Source: Tubiluchus corallicola (lineage: Eukaryota; Priapulida; Priapulimorpha; Priapulimorphida; Tubiluchidae). Taken from it: a DNA stretch of 43,186 nucleotides. The stretch spans positions 1 through 43,186 of the forward strand of contig JAQGDQ010001387.1 of the NCBI GenBank assembly GCA_030141605.1, written 5' to 3'. The stretch's first letter is position 1. Each line of letters begins with the position of its first letter. Shown here piece by piece: positions 1 to 23,041 of this stretch. The notes below the pieces were generated by a model. That model had not been told where the DNA came from and searched no databases. It saw nothing but the letters and a program-made list of their open reading frames with translations. Both the position numbers and the translations under genes were made by a program.

Positions 1-1190
1 TACATATCCAAATACTATGCTTGGTCCAAATCTTGAAATCGGAACAATTCCATATGTCGACGATGTTTTGGGTATTGAATCTAGCGAAATAATAAAAAAT
101 GTAGTCGAGAATTTTGGAGAAACTGAGGAGCAAAAACGAGTAAGATTTTTAAATCATACAAAAAGCGAGTATATGAAAACAAAGATGAGCAAAAAGAAAA
201 TGACAGTTGAAATAAAAGAATTTGTTAAATATGGTGCAATCAGCAAGGCAAAAACATGTATGTACTTTGGTGACTGGTTTCAACTAAAAACAGATATGAT
301 GTCGTGTTAAAAGAAAGAAAATATAGAATGAAAGTAATGATAATGGGAATAAATAATGTTGGGGCTGTATCAAATATGGGCCATAAATCAACAGAAGCTA
401 GGTTAATTATCTATGAGACAATGGTGATACCTGCATTGTTATATAGTAGTGAAACGTGGGCAGATATAACAAATACAAAGTGAAAAAGGTTAGAAAGTAT
501 TTAGTTTAAAGCTTTAACAAAATTGTGTCAGAAAAAACCAACTCCTTACTGGGGCATTTTAGCTCAAGCAAACTGGTGGCTGATTAAAAATAAAGTTGAT
601 TACAAAAAGTTAATGTTTTATCATCATTAATGAATTCTGATGATTATAGGACAGCTAAACAAATAGTTGTAGAACGAAAAATAGACTGTATGAACAATGC
701 TGGTACAATGAGATTTTAAAAATTGCTAATTGCTATGAAATAAACAGTAGTGATATGGAACAAATAATTAAAAACAAGAAGTCTGAACGGAAAAGATGGT
801 TAAAGTTAAAGTGGCAAAAAAGTAGTGGTGTTCAGAGCAGAATGCAGTAAAATGACAAAATTGAGATTTCTCAAACAATGAAATTCATTTCTTGACAATG
901 AATTTTTAATATACGAATTAGGTGTGAATAAAATGGGTCATAATAATTATGAAAATTAATTTAAGTATGTTAGAAAATGCCCACATAAATAATTTAATGT
1001 GCCCCATGTGTAATACTGAGGAAGAGACAACTGAACATCTATTTGTTAGTAGCAGCTTAAGTAAATGTTTGCAGGTTGATGCCCGTGATCTATTATACCA
1101 AACGAATATGGAGGTCATAAGAAGAATCATTGAATGTACTACGGCTATGATGGAATTTAGAAATGAATGTGGATTCGTGATATGAAACTA
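1..1190 (+). pseudogene. Degenerate non-LTR retrotransposon: reverse-transcriptase C-terminal part, left arm
   Basis: The frame at 17-310 carries the RT catalytic motif C as IPYVDD. Continuing through frame changes and stops, about 345-480 reads as the thumb-like segment with EARLIIYETMVIPALLYSSE followed by TWAD, and about 540-640 reads with TPYWGILAQANWW, both typical of LINE RT C-termini. At about 949-1185 comes a zinc-binding CPMC...E-TTEH motif like the Cys/His knuckle at the end of many LINE ORFs. Several frameshifts and stops break the frame, so it is dead. It starts at the window edge, so the upstream RT and endonuclease are not visible. It lies in the opposite orientation to the adjacent ITPR exons. 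Confidence 0.85.
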
Positions 1191-1668
1191 TACGGTGTAT
1201 ACATGTCCTGCAGTCGTTCTTGGAGTGATTGCTTGCTGAATTCTAAAGAGGTTCAAGACTAACAACTGAAGGTCGTTACGATTACGTGTATGGGCCGGCA
1301 AACACGGAAACTTGAAAACATTTTAACGAAACAGTATAGAAAGGAGGATATGGTCGAAGTACGGAATTTCGTAGGAGGCGTCGTCGTGGCTGTTGATTGA
1401 TGATGAGTGTTAGGGTTAAAGTTCTAAATTAAATATTTTAGTGGAACAAACACGTAGTTTTACATATATTTGATTTTACTAAGGCAAAATAGGAAATTAT
1501 CAAAAATTGCCTAGACCCAATGGTAAGCAATGTTTGCAATTTTGTAAAAATGGCAGAATTTTGTTAAAATACAATGATGAAAGTGAAGTGTTTGCCATAG
1601 AAACAGAAACAGATTTTCGCAAAGTAGTGAACAAAACAAATTAAAGTGTAAAAATGTAAATATTATCA
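1191..1668 (+). other. Junction between two retroelement pieces, left arm
   Basis: No complete gene. A short frame from about 1480 to a stop at about 1644 is open and reads like a fragment rich in K/N/E (for example GKQCLQFCKNGRILLKYNDE), ending 24 bases before the ATG of the PHD-finger ORF. It may be a remnant of a first ORF or leader of the second element. The earlier part (1191-1480) shows nothing recognisable. Confidence 0.4.
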
Positions 1669-2223
1669 ATGCCAGTTAGGCACCCTTGCAATAAATGTGC
1701 TAGACCCTGTAAATATAATGAAAATTCTATTAACTGTGATAATTGTTATCAGTGGACCCATTTAAGGTGCACTGCTCTGACAATTAACCAATTCAATATA
1801 CTAGGATGTAATAATGATATTTATTATTGTATTAAATGCTTAAATGATATTTTCCCCTTCCAGGAACAAGAGAATGAGGATATACAAGAATTTTTTAGAA
1901 TAGATGTATCCATGTCAACTCTGACCAGTCTACCTTCTTTGCGTGAGTTTTCTACTTTTACTAACTTTTCCACTAATAATAATGATCCTGATAACTTTCT
2001 TCCTTATCAAGAAAGTAATTATTATAAACTGTCAACTCTAACTAGTCAAGATGACTTAGCAAATACCAGTAAGGATTTCACTTTTGTGCATTTTAATGTC
2101 AGTAGTATAAACAAAAATTACACTAGTATGTTAGACGTTCTTTTACACTTTCTAGCACATGTAACTGAACGAAGTACAACGTATTACGTATTACTGTTTG
2201 ATAAAATAATAATAATAATATAA
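1669..2223 (+). CDS. PHD-finger plus truncated endonuclease start of a non-LTR retrotransposon, left arm
   Basis: 184 codons beginning at an ATG. Residues about 8-60 form a PHD-type zinc finger: CNKC, then CDNC, W-T-H, C, and a final CIKC, as found at the N-terminus of ORFs in some animal LINEs. Residues about 137-155 (FTFVHFNVSSINKNYTSML) match the first strand of the exonuclease-endonuclease-phosphatase fold of LINE endonucleases. The endonuclease then breaks off and the frame runs through about 60 bp of tail-like sequence into an (AAT)n run at 2207-2221. So the ORF joins a LINE 5' end to what looks like a LINE 3' terminus, as in an internally deleted, non-autonomous copy. It is antisense to ITPR and lies 53 bp from exon 11. 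Confidence 0.75.
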   Translation: MPVRHPCNKCARPCKYNENSINCDNCYQWTHLRCTALTINQFNILGCNNDIYYCIKCLNDIFPFQEQENEDIQEFFRIDVSMSTLTSLPSLREFSTFTNFSTNNNDPDNFLPYQESNYYKLSTLTSQDDLANTSKDFTFVHFNVSSINKNYTSMLDVLLHFLAHVTERSTTYYVLLFDKIIIII

Positions 2224-2276
2224 CTTTGTCTTGTTATCTAAAAATATTTATTTAAAAAGAGAAAAAACCTGCTCAC

Positions 2277-15103
<12,827 letters not shown>

Positions 15104-15607
15104 CTGAAAGAAAACAAGTTAAATCAAATGCAATTCGAATAAGCAAACCCAAAACCAACAAGAATGCCAAGAAGAACTTGATATAAAGTAGCACTGGACA
15201 AAATTACCAAAACTATTACATTGGACGTGGTATTCACCATGTGTGTACTGTACATGAGTGACCCGTAAGTGTGACCCAGCACTAGAACGTTGAATTACAA
15301 TTAATTGAAGCATTTAAAAAGGTCTTCGAAAAGGGATATCATGTTTTGTGATAAAAGGATAAAAGTCATTTGATACGTTTACAACCATTAAAGTGTTGCC
15401 ATGGTTACCGCCACGCTTAATTGTGTTTTGTTAATCAAATTTTCAACAAGGTAATTAGTTTCTGGGTTATTAATGAGCCAACGCTTGTAAAGTAATTTTC
15501 AACTCTTTGCTAAACAAAGCAATGATGAAAGCCCGCTGATGAATAAATTTGACACGCTTTTTGTATAAAAAACCAGGCACAGGTATAACTACATTTAACA
15601 CAGTAGA
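15104..15607. other. Upstream intron sequence, left arm
   Basis: No gene recognised. Several substitutions separate this stretch from the right arm, for example at about 15345-15353 and 15547-15566. Confidence 0.7.
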
Positions 15608-16243
15608 AATAACTTTTTTTACACACAGTTTTAATATTGAGTCAACTTACCAAAGGTATAACTTTTTTACACACAGTTTTAATATTGAGTCAACTTACCA
15701 AAGGTATAACTTTTTTACACACAGTTTTAATATTGAGTCAACTTACCAAAGGTATAACGTTTTTTACACACAGTTTTAATATTGAGTCAACTTACCAAAG
15801 GTATAACTTTTTTACACACAGTTTTAATATTGAGTCAACTTACCAAAGGTATAACTTTTTTACACACAGTTTTAATATTGAGTCAACTTACCAAAGGTAT
15901 AACGTTTTTTACACACAGTTTTAATATTGAGTCAACTTACCAAAGGTATAACTTTTTTACACACAGTTTTAATATTGAGTCAACTTACCAAAGGTATAAC
16001 TAACTTTTTTTACACACAGTTTTAATATTGAGTCAACTTACCAAAGGTATAACTTTTTTACACACAGTTTTAATATTGAGTCAACTTACCAAAGGTATAA
16101 CTTTTTTACACACAGTTTTAATATTGAGTCAACTTACCAAAGGTATAACTTTTTTTACACACAGTTTTAATATTGAGTCAACTTACCAAAGGTATAACGT
16201 TTTTTACACACAGTTTTAATATTGAGTCAACTTTTCAAAGGTA
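15608..16243. repeat. 48-bp tandem array, 13 units, left arm
   Basis: Units of 48 bp (a few 49 or 52) contain ttttaatattgagtcaac followed by ttaccaaaggtataac. Twelve units carry cttacc; the innermost has cttttc instead. Read on the ITPR strand, each of the twelve contains tttggtaagt, a strong match to a 5' splice site. The open frames encoding a 16-residue repeat exist only because the unit is a multiple of three. Confidence 0.96.
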
Positions 16244-17387
16244 GGGAACAGTACCAGATGAAGTGATTTTCAGAAAAGGCAAAGGAAAAATGAAAGTGAA
16301 GCCAAACGATTGAAATCCATAAATGAAACCATTTATCATTAGATGATTACCAAACTGTGAATCAATGACCTTTTCAGAGGTTAAAAAGGATGTTTATGAT
16401 TATTCATGAATGAAATCAATATCCCGTGGCAGCCAGACACCCCGGGATCAGAGAAACCTGAATGAAACAAGAAACGAATTGTTTTCTTTTCAATCCCTAT
16501 TAAACTTATCATCCCGTGTCGAAGACGCGAAGGAAACTGGAGAGATGCCGCTTTTTTACCCGCAATCATTTGCTCATCTGGCAATCCTATAGAATTCCAG
16601 TTATGATAGTTTCGAGGAAGTTGAATAATTTGATATTGCTGAATCAATCGCTGATGCTGCAACTAAGGGCGGACTGAAGAGGAGGGGGTTACCATCAATC
16701 ATCTAGTAATGCCGTAAACGGAAAGAGTAAAAAAAAATTAAATTTTTGGTCCTCAAGCCACTTAGAAGCAAAGGGTTTAGAACGTGAAGTGGGTTGCAAT
16801 TATTTTGGTAGCTTGCATTTCAAAGCTTAGATCTGTCCTAGTCGCAATTAAAGCAAAGTTAAGAATTTGGGCAAAGCGGACGTTGCCAATAAATATTGGG
16901 TAATATACTACAAGAGCAAGTTGTGTAACAGTTCTAGAAGCAAATGGCGCTAATAAACGTAATTACGGTTTACATCCCATCATTAAGTAACAACAATCTC
17001 ATTGAGCAAGAAAAGACTAGAGGACGAGTGCCTGAATGGTAAAGAAAACTCGTTCTCTTCCGGCAAACTTGTACTGTATTGGACCCAGCGTATTTGCAAG
17101 CTTCTCATAGCACAGTCAGTCTTCTCCTTGCATGTATAAGCAAGATCGTAAGAGCGATATAACAGCCATTTAGGAGCAGAATTTGTCAGCTTCAGCAATT
17201 TCGCCAGAATGAAAATCAGTTTGCTGCGTGGAAACCCCCATCGCATCAATTTAAACTACACGCAAAGACAACTTGCACACGGAGCAGTCAATTTGTTAAT
17301 TTACATACGTAGCTAACAATTAATAGGTTTTCGCAACTAACATGATTCAACGAACGAACGAACGAATAAATGAACGAAATAAGTGAA
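16244..17387. other. Unassigned sequence, left arm
   Basis: No convincing gene. A frame of about 88 codons on the minus strand at 16983-17249 is open in both arms but resembles nothing I know. The site at about 16635-16690 is the shorter partner of a 51-bp duplication in the right arm. Confidence 0.6.
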
Positions 17388-17388
17388 A

Positions 17389-17460
17389 TGATGGATGGAT
17401 GGATGGATGGGTGGATGGATGGATGGATGGATGGATGGATGGATGGATGGATGGATGAAT
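17389..17460. repeat. (TGGA)n microsatellite, left arm
   Basis: About 18 tetranucleotide repeats with one GGGTGG interruption near the low-coordinate end and one GAATGA at the other end. A short (AACG)n stretch lies just before, at about 17348-17365. Confidence 0.95.
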
Positions 17461-18606
17461 GAGTAAGCGAGTGACTGCTGAAGACAACTATATTCTCAGT
17501 AATAATTTCAACAACGAAACGTCAGAAATATTTGGAAAAAGGGGAACAGCCAATTCAGCAATAAATGGAGTGCACTTAGCGATCGAAGTTACGCTTCGCC
17601 GAGCTTGATCAGTAAATGGATTTGCAACTGCTAGATGTGCCTGGGTAATTTCATCTCCCATCCAACTATCTACACATTGAAACGTGGCTATGATCCTTCT
17701 GCACGTTCATTATCTTAACTTAGAGAATTATCCTCGATAAAGGGATAGATTCCAATCCCACCATATGTACTGCTGAATTTGAAGAAACCCTAAATATCAG
17801 GTTGTCACAACGAATTCAGTGAAGCAGAGAACTGACCTCTTTTCTCACTGCCTTCAAAATGACTGCAAAGCCAAGTTACAATAGAAGACAGATGGAGAGT
17901 GGAGCAAGAATTATGATCAATTAGATAGGAAGCCATCCTTTCAGCCCAGCATCATCGAGTTAACACAAGCGACGTGTACAACTCACATCAGTCCCATTTA
18001 TCTAGCGCTCTGTTCATAGATTCACGGACAAGACAGATGGACCATGTATTTCGTAACACGTTTGCAAGAGAGATAACCATAGTTTAGACTAAGATTAACA
18101 ATCCCTTTACTAAGAACTAGAAACATGCTTGGAGTTTATACATGCAGCTGTGCCTGATACAGTCATGTTATTCTTAAGAGAGAAACCCAAAAACCCAAAG
18201 TTAATGACTTTGTCTGCGCTAGTATCAGCACGTCATAAGGAATACAAACTGTAACTGTCTTTGCTATATAAAAATCTTTATGGATTTACACATCCACAAG
18301 CCTAACCCAAGTTTCGTGTTTCGTGACATAATTGGATGTGAGTGACCCCCCCCCCCTACTCCCTTAAGGAATCGGAAAGCAAAGACAGCGCCTCCTACTG
18401 GGATTTTCGATGATTTACCCCTGAACCACGCGGAAATCATTTCACAAACTTTTCCGTTTTACAATATTTCATTTATTATGTAAACAGCGGCTTCATAAAA
18501 TCCTGTAGTACCAAATGGCTTCAATTTGTAGCTAATCTGTAAAACAACTTTAAAGAATCTGTTCTCGAAGTTATGAGAAATCATAATATTCATGAGTTTC
18601 GGTACG
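17461..18606. other. Unassigned sequence, left arm
   Basis: No gene recognised. It contains a run of C at about 18347-18356. Confidence 0.6.
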
Positions 18607-19035
18607 ATTTCGTTACAGTACGAATAGTGAAATATCATTACAGAACGAATAGTGAAATATCATTACAGTACGAATAGTGAAATATCATTACAGTACGAAT
18701 AGTGCTATATCATTACAGTACGAATAGTGAAATATCATTACAGTACGAATAGTGAAATATCATTACAGTACGAATAGTGCTATATCATTACAGTACGAAT
18801 AGTGAAATATCATTACAGTACGAATAGTGAAATATCATTACAGTACGAATAGTGTATATCATTACAGTACGAATTTTTGTGTGTGTATATCATTACAGTA
18901 CGAATAGTGAAATATCATTACAGTACGAATAGTGATATCATTACAGTACGAATAGTGCTATATCATTACAGTACGAATAGTGAAATATCATTACGGTACG
19001 AATAGTGAAATATCATTACAGTACGAATAGTGAAA
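18607..19035. repeat. 25-bp minisatellite, 17 units, left arm
   Basis: Units read attacagtacgaatagtg followed by aaatatc or ctatatc. One unit is interrupted by a short TG run (ttttgtgtgtgtat). The right arm has 15 units and is 59 bp shorter. Confidence 0.95.
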
Positions 19036-19189
19036 TAATTCAATAAAAATGAAATTGCTAATTTTATAAAGTTTGAAATTATCACTGAAACGCACTGCAG
19101 GCCTTGTTTTACTGAATGGAACAATCTGTTAACCTTTACAAGTAAACGTCTGCGATTGCCAGCGCGAGATAATAGTTGAGTGGTGACTG

Positions 19190-19285
19190 TGTATCCTTAG
19201 CAACTGAAGTTAAGCAACACCCAGCCTAGTCAAGAAATGAATGGGTGATTCAGAGCCCATTCTGGTATAAGACCACGGGTGTCCA
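19190..19285 (+). repeat. 5S-rRNA-like SINE head, left arm
   Basis: The run gaagttaagcaacaccc at 19206, then agcctagtc, then gaatgggtgattc at about 19239, follow the order and spacing of the internal promoter of 5S rRNA genes (A box/IE and C box, whose usual form is ggatgggtgacc). The sequence continues into non-5S sequence (cctgccggtcccatgg and on), so it is more likely a 5S-derived SINE of the SINE3 type, or a 5S-headed repeat, than a 5S gene. The body may run to about 19440. Confidence 0.6.
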
Positions 19286-20160
19286 AGCCATGGCTGAGAC
19301 ACTCCTGCCGGTCCCATGGCTCATCATAAAGGATTATCCCTGATGAAGAGATAAGTTCGGTCCCGCGACAATAATGTACATCGAGTAGGTCCTTCTGTTG
19401 AGTGATGCAACCCAGCTTGTAGAGTAAAAATGTACTGAAAAATATTCAGCAAGTGCACTGTGTGCGGTTTGTATTATCAGAAGAAGCAATACCCTTTAGA
19501 AGAGTCTAAATGACAACTTTAAAATTCTTGTAGTTCCTGCACAAAAAATTATACTCAGACGGACTTAAGCTTCAATGCAAGATTCACTGATCTACATTCC
19601 CGGGCACAAGAAAGTTTCTGGAACGCTCCCATTTTCATTAATTAAGCAGCTGCAGACGCCTTCAAACGAAGAAACCTTGACCAGACCAGCAGTACTCAGC
19701 AAAAATACTGGACAGAAATAACAGAACCTAGTTTCAGCCTCAGCAAAACTAAAACAGTCAGTAATCAGCGTGACGTATTTTAGACAAACTGACGGAACTG
19801 GTGCACTTATCTACCAAATAAACATAAACATAGGTCCCATCATCGACAAGATGATCAATAAATGCTTGACTGGGAACTAAAAGAATGTGAGCTTCTAAAG
19901 TCCGAGGTAATAGATCAGAGAGCATTAGTTCGTCTGCTGTTATTTGTTTTTTTCAACCAAGTCATAGATACATACTACACAAGCGCTAAGCAATACGGAG
20001 AACAATAATCTTGCCAGCTTAAGTTAGGGGTGGGTGCAATAAATTCGGCTGAAAAACTATTTGCATTATATTAGATTTTTTGGTATATATGTGCTGGCTA
20101 CATATGCGACGATAGACGTGAGAGTTACAGTGATGAAATAAGTTGTAGCGAGCTTGTAAT
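19286..20160. other. Unassigned sequence and probable SINE body, left arm
   Basis: The first 150 bp may belong to the 5S-headed repeat. The rest shows no gene. Confidence 0.5.
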
Positions 20161-20162
20161 TT

Positions 20163-20253
20163 ATACATATATATATATATATATATATAGCGTATATATA
20201 AATGTAATATAATGTATATGCAAGCAAACGAACACGACGCACGCGCGCACGCA

Positions 20254-20315
<62 letters not shown>
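20163..20315. repeat. Compound (AT)n / (GCAC)n / (CA)n microsatellite, left arm
   Basis: An AT run, a short unique link, then GCAC repeats passing into a pure CA run. Total length matches the right-arm partner. It generates spurious open frames rich in Cys-Val and Tyr-Ile. Confidence 0.96.
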
Positions 20316-20317
<2 letters not shown>

Positions 20318-21757
20318 GTATATACAAAGATAATCCAACGCAAACATAGGAAATGTGTAAACGGGTTAATAGATCAGTTATTAACAGCCATAGATCAATG
20401 CCAGTAAAATATGTTTTCCTCCATTAATTTCTATCTGTTGGAGCTTTGTTAAGTGATTAAGACACCTGCACGTGGCTAGTGAAACTAATTGCTCCAAGTT
20501 CAGCATGTAACAAATACGTTACAGAAAATGGCTTTTTTCACTGGTGGTTTACAGACTTTTTGAAATATATAGCCTAATTTATACCTGTCAGACAGACTGT
20601 TCTAAAATTCAGTATCTGATTTTGTATATTGCATGGTGGGAGAAGATAAGTTTCATTTCTTCAAGGAAGAATTTGACAAAAAAGTTGCTAAAGAACTACT
20701 TTTCATTAAACGGCGGTAATAACAGTTTTATTAATAAGAAACGTTGTCAAAACAATATAATTACTTTGTGGCTGACTAAAAAGACAGATAACTTAAGTCA
20801 CAGCGAAAATGTGCACACTTTATTTACACTTGATTACAATCTATTCATTTATGTAATCACAGTAATATAACTACATATATATTAAGATATGTCTAAGTTA
20901 CAGCACCTGCTACTGACTACTCTCCTACCTACTAGGGCACAACGCTTGCTAAAGTAAAAAAATACATGGATGAGAAGTGACAATAGTCACATTACTAAAG
21001 CCACTGTGATCAGTCATCACAGTCCCAGTGTGATGAGGGCTATCTATGTTTAAGAAGACACAGTGACACATTATGCGACTGCTTGTTTTGTTTTGAGAAA
21101 CTGTCTGTTATTAGCAGTGAACTACAGGCGGTTGTATGTTTGTTGTTTGTGAGACCAAAGCAGAGCTCAAAGGTTACACAAACAAAGAGGCAAAATGCGA
21201 ACCTTTGGGCTTTAAGTCAATAACGTGAAGAAAATTCTCCTAGGAATTCACACAAGAGAATACCATTACGTGAAAAAAATGAAAACAAAAAAATTGAACA
21301 GCCGTTTTTAGGGAGTTTCCCAGTTATATGATATCTGCAAGGAGATTATTTTCGGCCTACAAGAGCACATTCACATACCGAATTGTTCAGTTAATAAGCT
21401 TCGAAGGTCCTAAATATTCCAAAGATCCCATTGTATAGATATGTACCTATAGAGTGAATTTCTAGCAAAAAGGACATGAAACATTTATGTTAGGAGATTT
21501 GGCAATCCTGGGAAGTTGCTTCTCTGCGTTTCAGCTGACATGATGAGTTTCAGCGTTCATGGTTTGCAACACCAGATATTTTCTTTCCATCCCTTGACAA
21601 AGAGCACGTAGCCGTGGACTTTCACAGTGACACATAATCGTGTTTGCGTGTGACATTACAAACTATCCTGATTAAAAGGCACCTCAACAAAAGCACGCCA
21701 AGTACTCAAGCTGAAGGGTACGCTCAATCATGTGATTTTGCCTGGCTTCCTGTTTAG

Positions 21758-21970
21758 CGAGCTAGGTACAAACCGGAGAGTCATCTGATAGCGCTGATGA
21801 AATTTATCAACGAGTGGAAAACTATGATCAAGCATATTGGCAGAGAAATAATGACTTGTATTGATCGAGTGGAACCCAAGAGAAGTGGATTCAGAAGAGC
21901 CGTTGAGAAAGACGAAGAAGTAAAAATTATGACCGAACTCTACAGAACCACAGAGCTGTTAAAATCCTAA
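21758..21970 (+). CDS. Possible terminal exon in the spacer, unrecognised
   Basis: 71 codons including the stop are open immediately after a pyrimidine-rich acceptor-like site (ttgcctggcttcctgtttag). The frame includes SHLIALMKFINEWKTMIKHI and later FRRAVEKDEEVKIMTELYR, ending LLKS and TAA. The composition is charged and helix-like, unlike the low-complexity frames elsewhere. I do not recognise a family and it does not match ITPR residues 1-93. Chance or a decayed transposon frame is possible. Confidence 0.3.
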   Translation, partial: RARYKPESHLIALMKFINEWKTMIKHIGREIMTCIDRVEPKRSGFRRAVEKDEEVKIMTELYRTTELLKS

Positions 21971-22118
21971 AAACTACGAAATCCTTGAAAAATTGAAAGA
22001 TCTGAGCATTTTGATATCTATTCAGGCAATTGTATTAATTACGTAAAACAGAATTACAATACCGTCAAACACTGAATTACACTAAAACACCTGAAAGACA
22101 TCAGCAATAATTTTACTA

Positions 22119-22383
22119 GTCCAAAATTGAATTTATTGCCGACCGGTTTTGAACAAACTATTAATTGTCAAGGCATCTAAATTTAGCAATTTACCTTGCA
22201 GATTACACTTGCAAATTGCCAAATTATCTATATAATGGTTTATCATATATCTTTTGGCTATCTAAATACTGAATTGCATTTCGTTGTTGTTTCCAAATTC
22301 TTGTTTGTTTGTTGTTTTAGATGCCTTGACAATGAACAGTGTGTTTGAAACCGGTCAGCAACAAATTGAATTTTGGTGTAGTT
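22119..22383. repeat. Imperfect inverted repeat in the spacer
   Basis: A segment at about 22121-22180 and one at about 22317-22376 are inverted copies of each other with roughly 80 percent identity over 55-60 bp, including an exact ttgtcaaggcatctaaa against its complement. Some 136 bp lie between. The 12-mer aattttactagt occurs directly repeated on both sides (22109-22120 and 22412-22423). It looks like a small fold-back or MITE-like insertion. Confidence 0.65.
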
Positions 22384-22570
22384 ACATCTATTTGCTAAAT
22401 ATGGATAATTCAATTTTACTAGTGACGTTTTTTTCTCAGAATATCATACTGCCACAGTACTATCTATAACAGAAATAATAAACTGTTATGCATTGAAGCT
22501 TTCAAATACATGTAGCTTGATAGAGTTTAAGAGCGCATTATCTTATTAACAGCATTGTCCTTTACTGGCA

Positions 22571-22640
22571 ACCAAAAAGTACACTGGCAGCATGTTAACC
22601 AATCAACCAAAAAGTACACAGGCAGCATGTTAATCAATCA
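22571..22640. repeat. 35-bp tandem repeat at the spacer edge
   Basis: Two units of 35 bp (accaaaaagtacac then ggcagcatgttaa), differing at two or three positions, are followed by the start of a third (accaaaagt) that merges into the right arm at 22644. Confidence 0.9.
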
Positions 22641-22886
22641 ACCAAAAGTCTGTAAACCACCAGTGAAAAAAGCCATTTTCTGTAACGTATTTGTTACATG
22701 CTGAACTTGGAGCAATTAGTTTCACTAGCCACGTGCAGGTGTCTTAATCACTTAACAAAGCTCCAACAGATAGAAATTAATGGAGGAAAACATATTTTAC
22801 TGGCATTGATCTATGGCTGTTAATAACTGATCTATTAACCCGTTTACACATTTCCTATGTTTGCGTTGGATTATCTTTGTATATAC

Positions 22887-22889
<3 letters not shown>

Positions 22890-22950
<61 letters not shown>

Positions 22951-23041
22951 TGCGTGCGCGCGTGCGTCGTGTTCGTTTGCTTGCATATACATTATATTAC
23001 ATTTATATATACGCTATATATATATATATATATATATGTAT
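22890..23041. repeat. Compound (TG)n / (TGCG)n / (AT)n microsatellite, right arm
   Basis: Partner of the left-arm compound repeat, with equal overall length. Confidence 0.95.

Larger units (their letters stand above)
20561..22643. other. Unique spacer between the palindrome arms
   Basis: About 2.08 kb present once in the window. I recognise no gene family here. Contents noted separately: an open reading stretch at 21758-21970, an imperfect inverted repeat at 22119-22383 and a 35-bp tandem repeat at 22571-22640. A small hairpin lies at 21003-21023 (actgtgat, 5-base loop, atcacagt). The remaining AT-rich sequence shows nothing I can assign. Confidence 0.9.

Noticed and set aside
15549-16219. 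Open frames with a repeated 16-residue motif (FFTHSFNIESTYQRYN)
   Set aside because: They are produced by a 48-bp tandem unit, antisense to the ITPR intron, with frame shifts between units where a base is added.
15608-16243. CRISPR-like array of regularly spaced repeats
   Set aside because: There are no unique spacers: the whole 48-bp unit repeats, the context is a spliced animal gene, and no cas genes exist.
16983-17249. 88-codon frame (mirror at 25896-26162)
   Set aside because: It is open in both arms only because the arms are copies. It has no recognisable domain and does not match ITPR residues 1-93.
19190-19285. A true 5S rRNA gene
   Set aside because: Only the internal blocks resemble 5S, the C box is altered and the flanking halves of the 5S molecule are absent.
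20019-20347. Cys-Val repeat frames over the CA/TG microsatellite (and mirrors at 22857-23185)
   Set aside because: Three overlapping frames all come from the dinucleotide repeat; no gene features.
20544-20870. 108-codon frame crossing the left arm-spacer boundary
   Set aside because: It begins in the arm and runs through AT-rich spacer; low complexity, no domain, and its start is not shared with the right arm's context.
22317-22383. Hammerhead-ribozyme-like order: ttgacaa, a short hairpin, then gaaac, in the right half of the spacer inverted repeat
   Set aside because: The core departs from CUGANGA at two invariant positions (first C and the G before the last A), and the left half is more degenerate. 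It does not meet the minimum for an active hammerhead.
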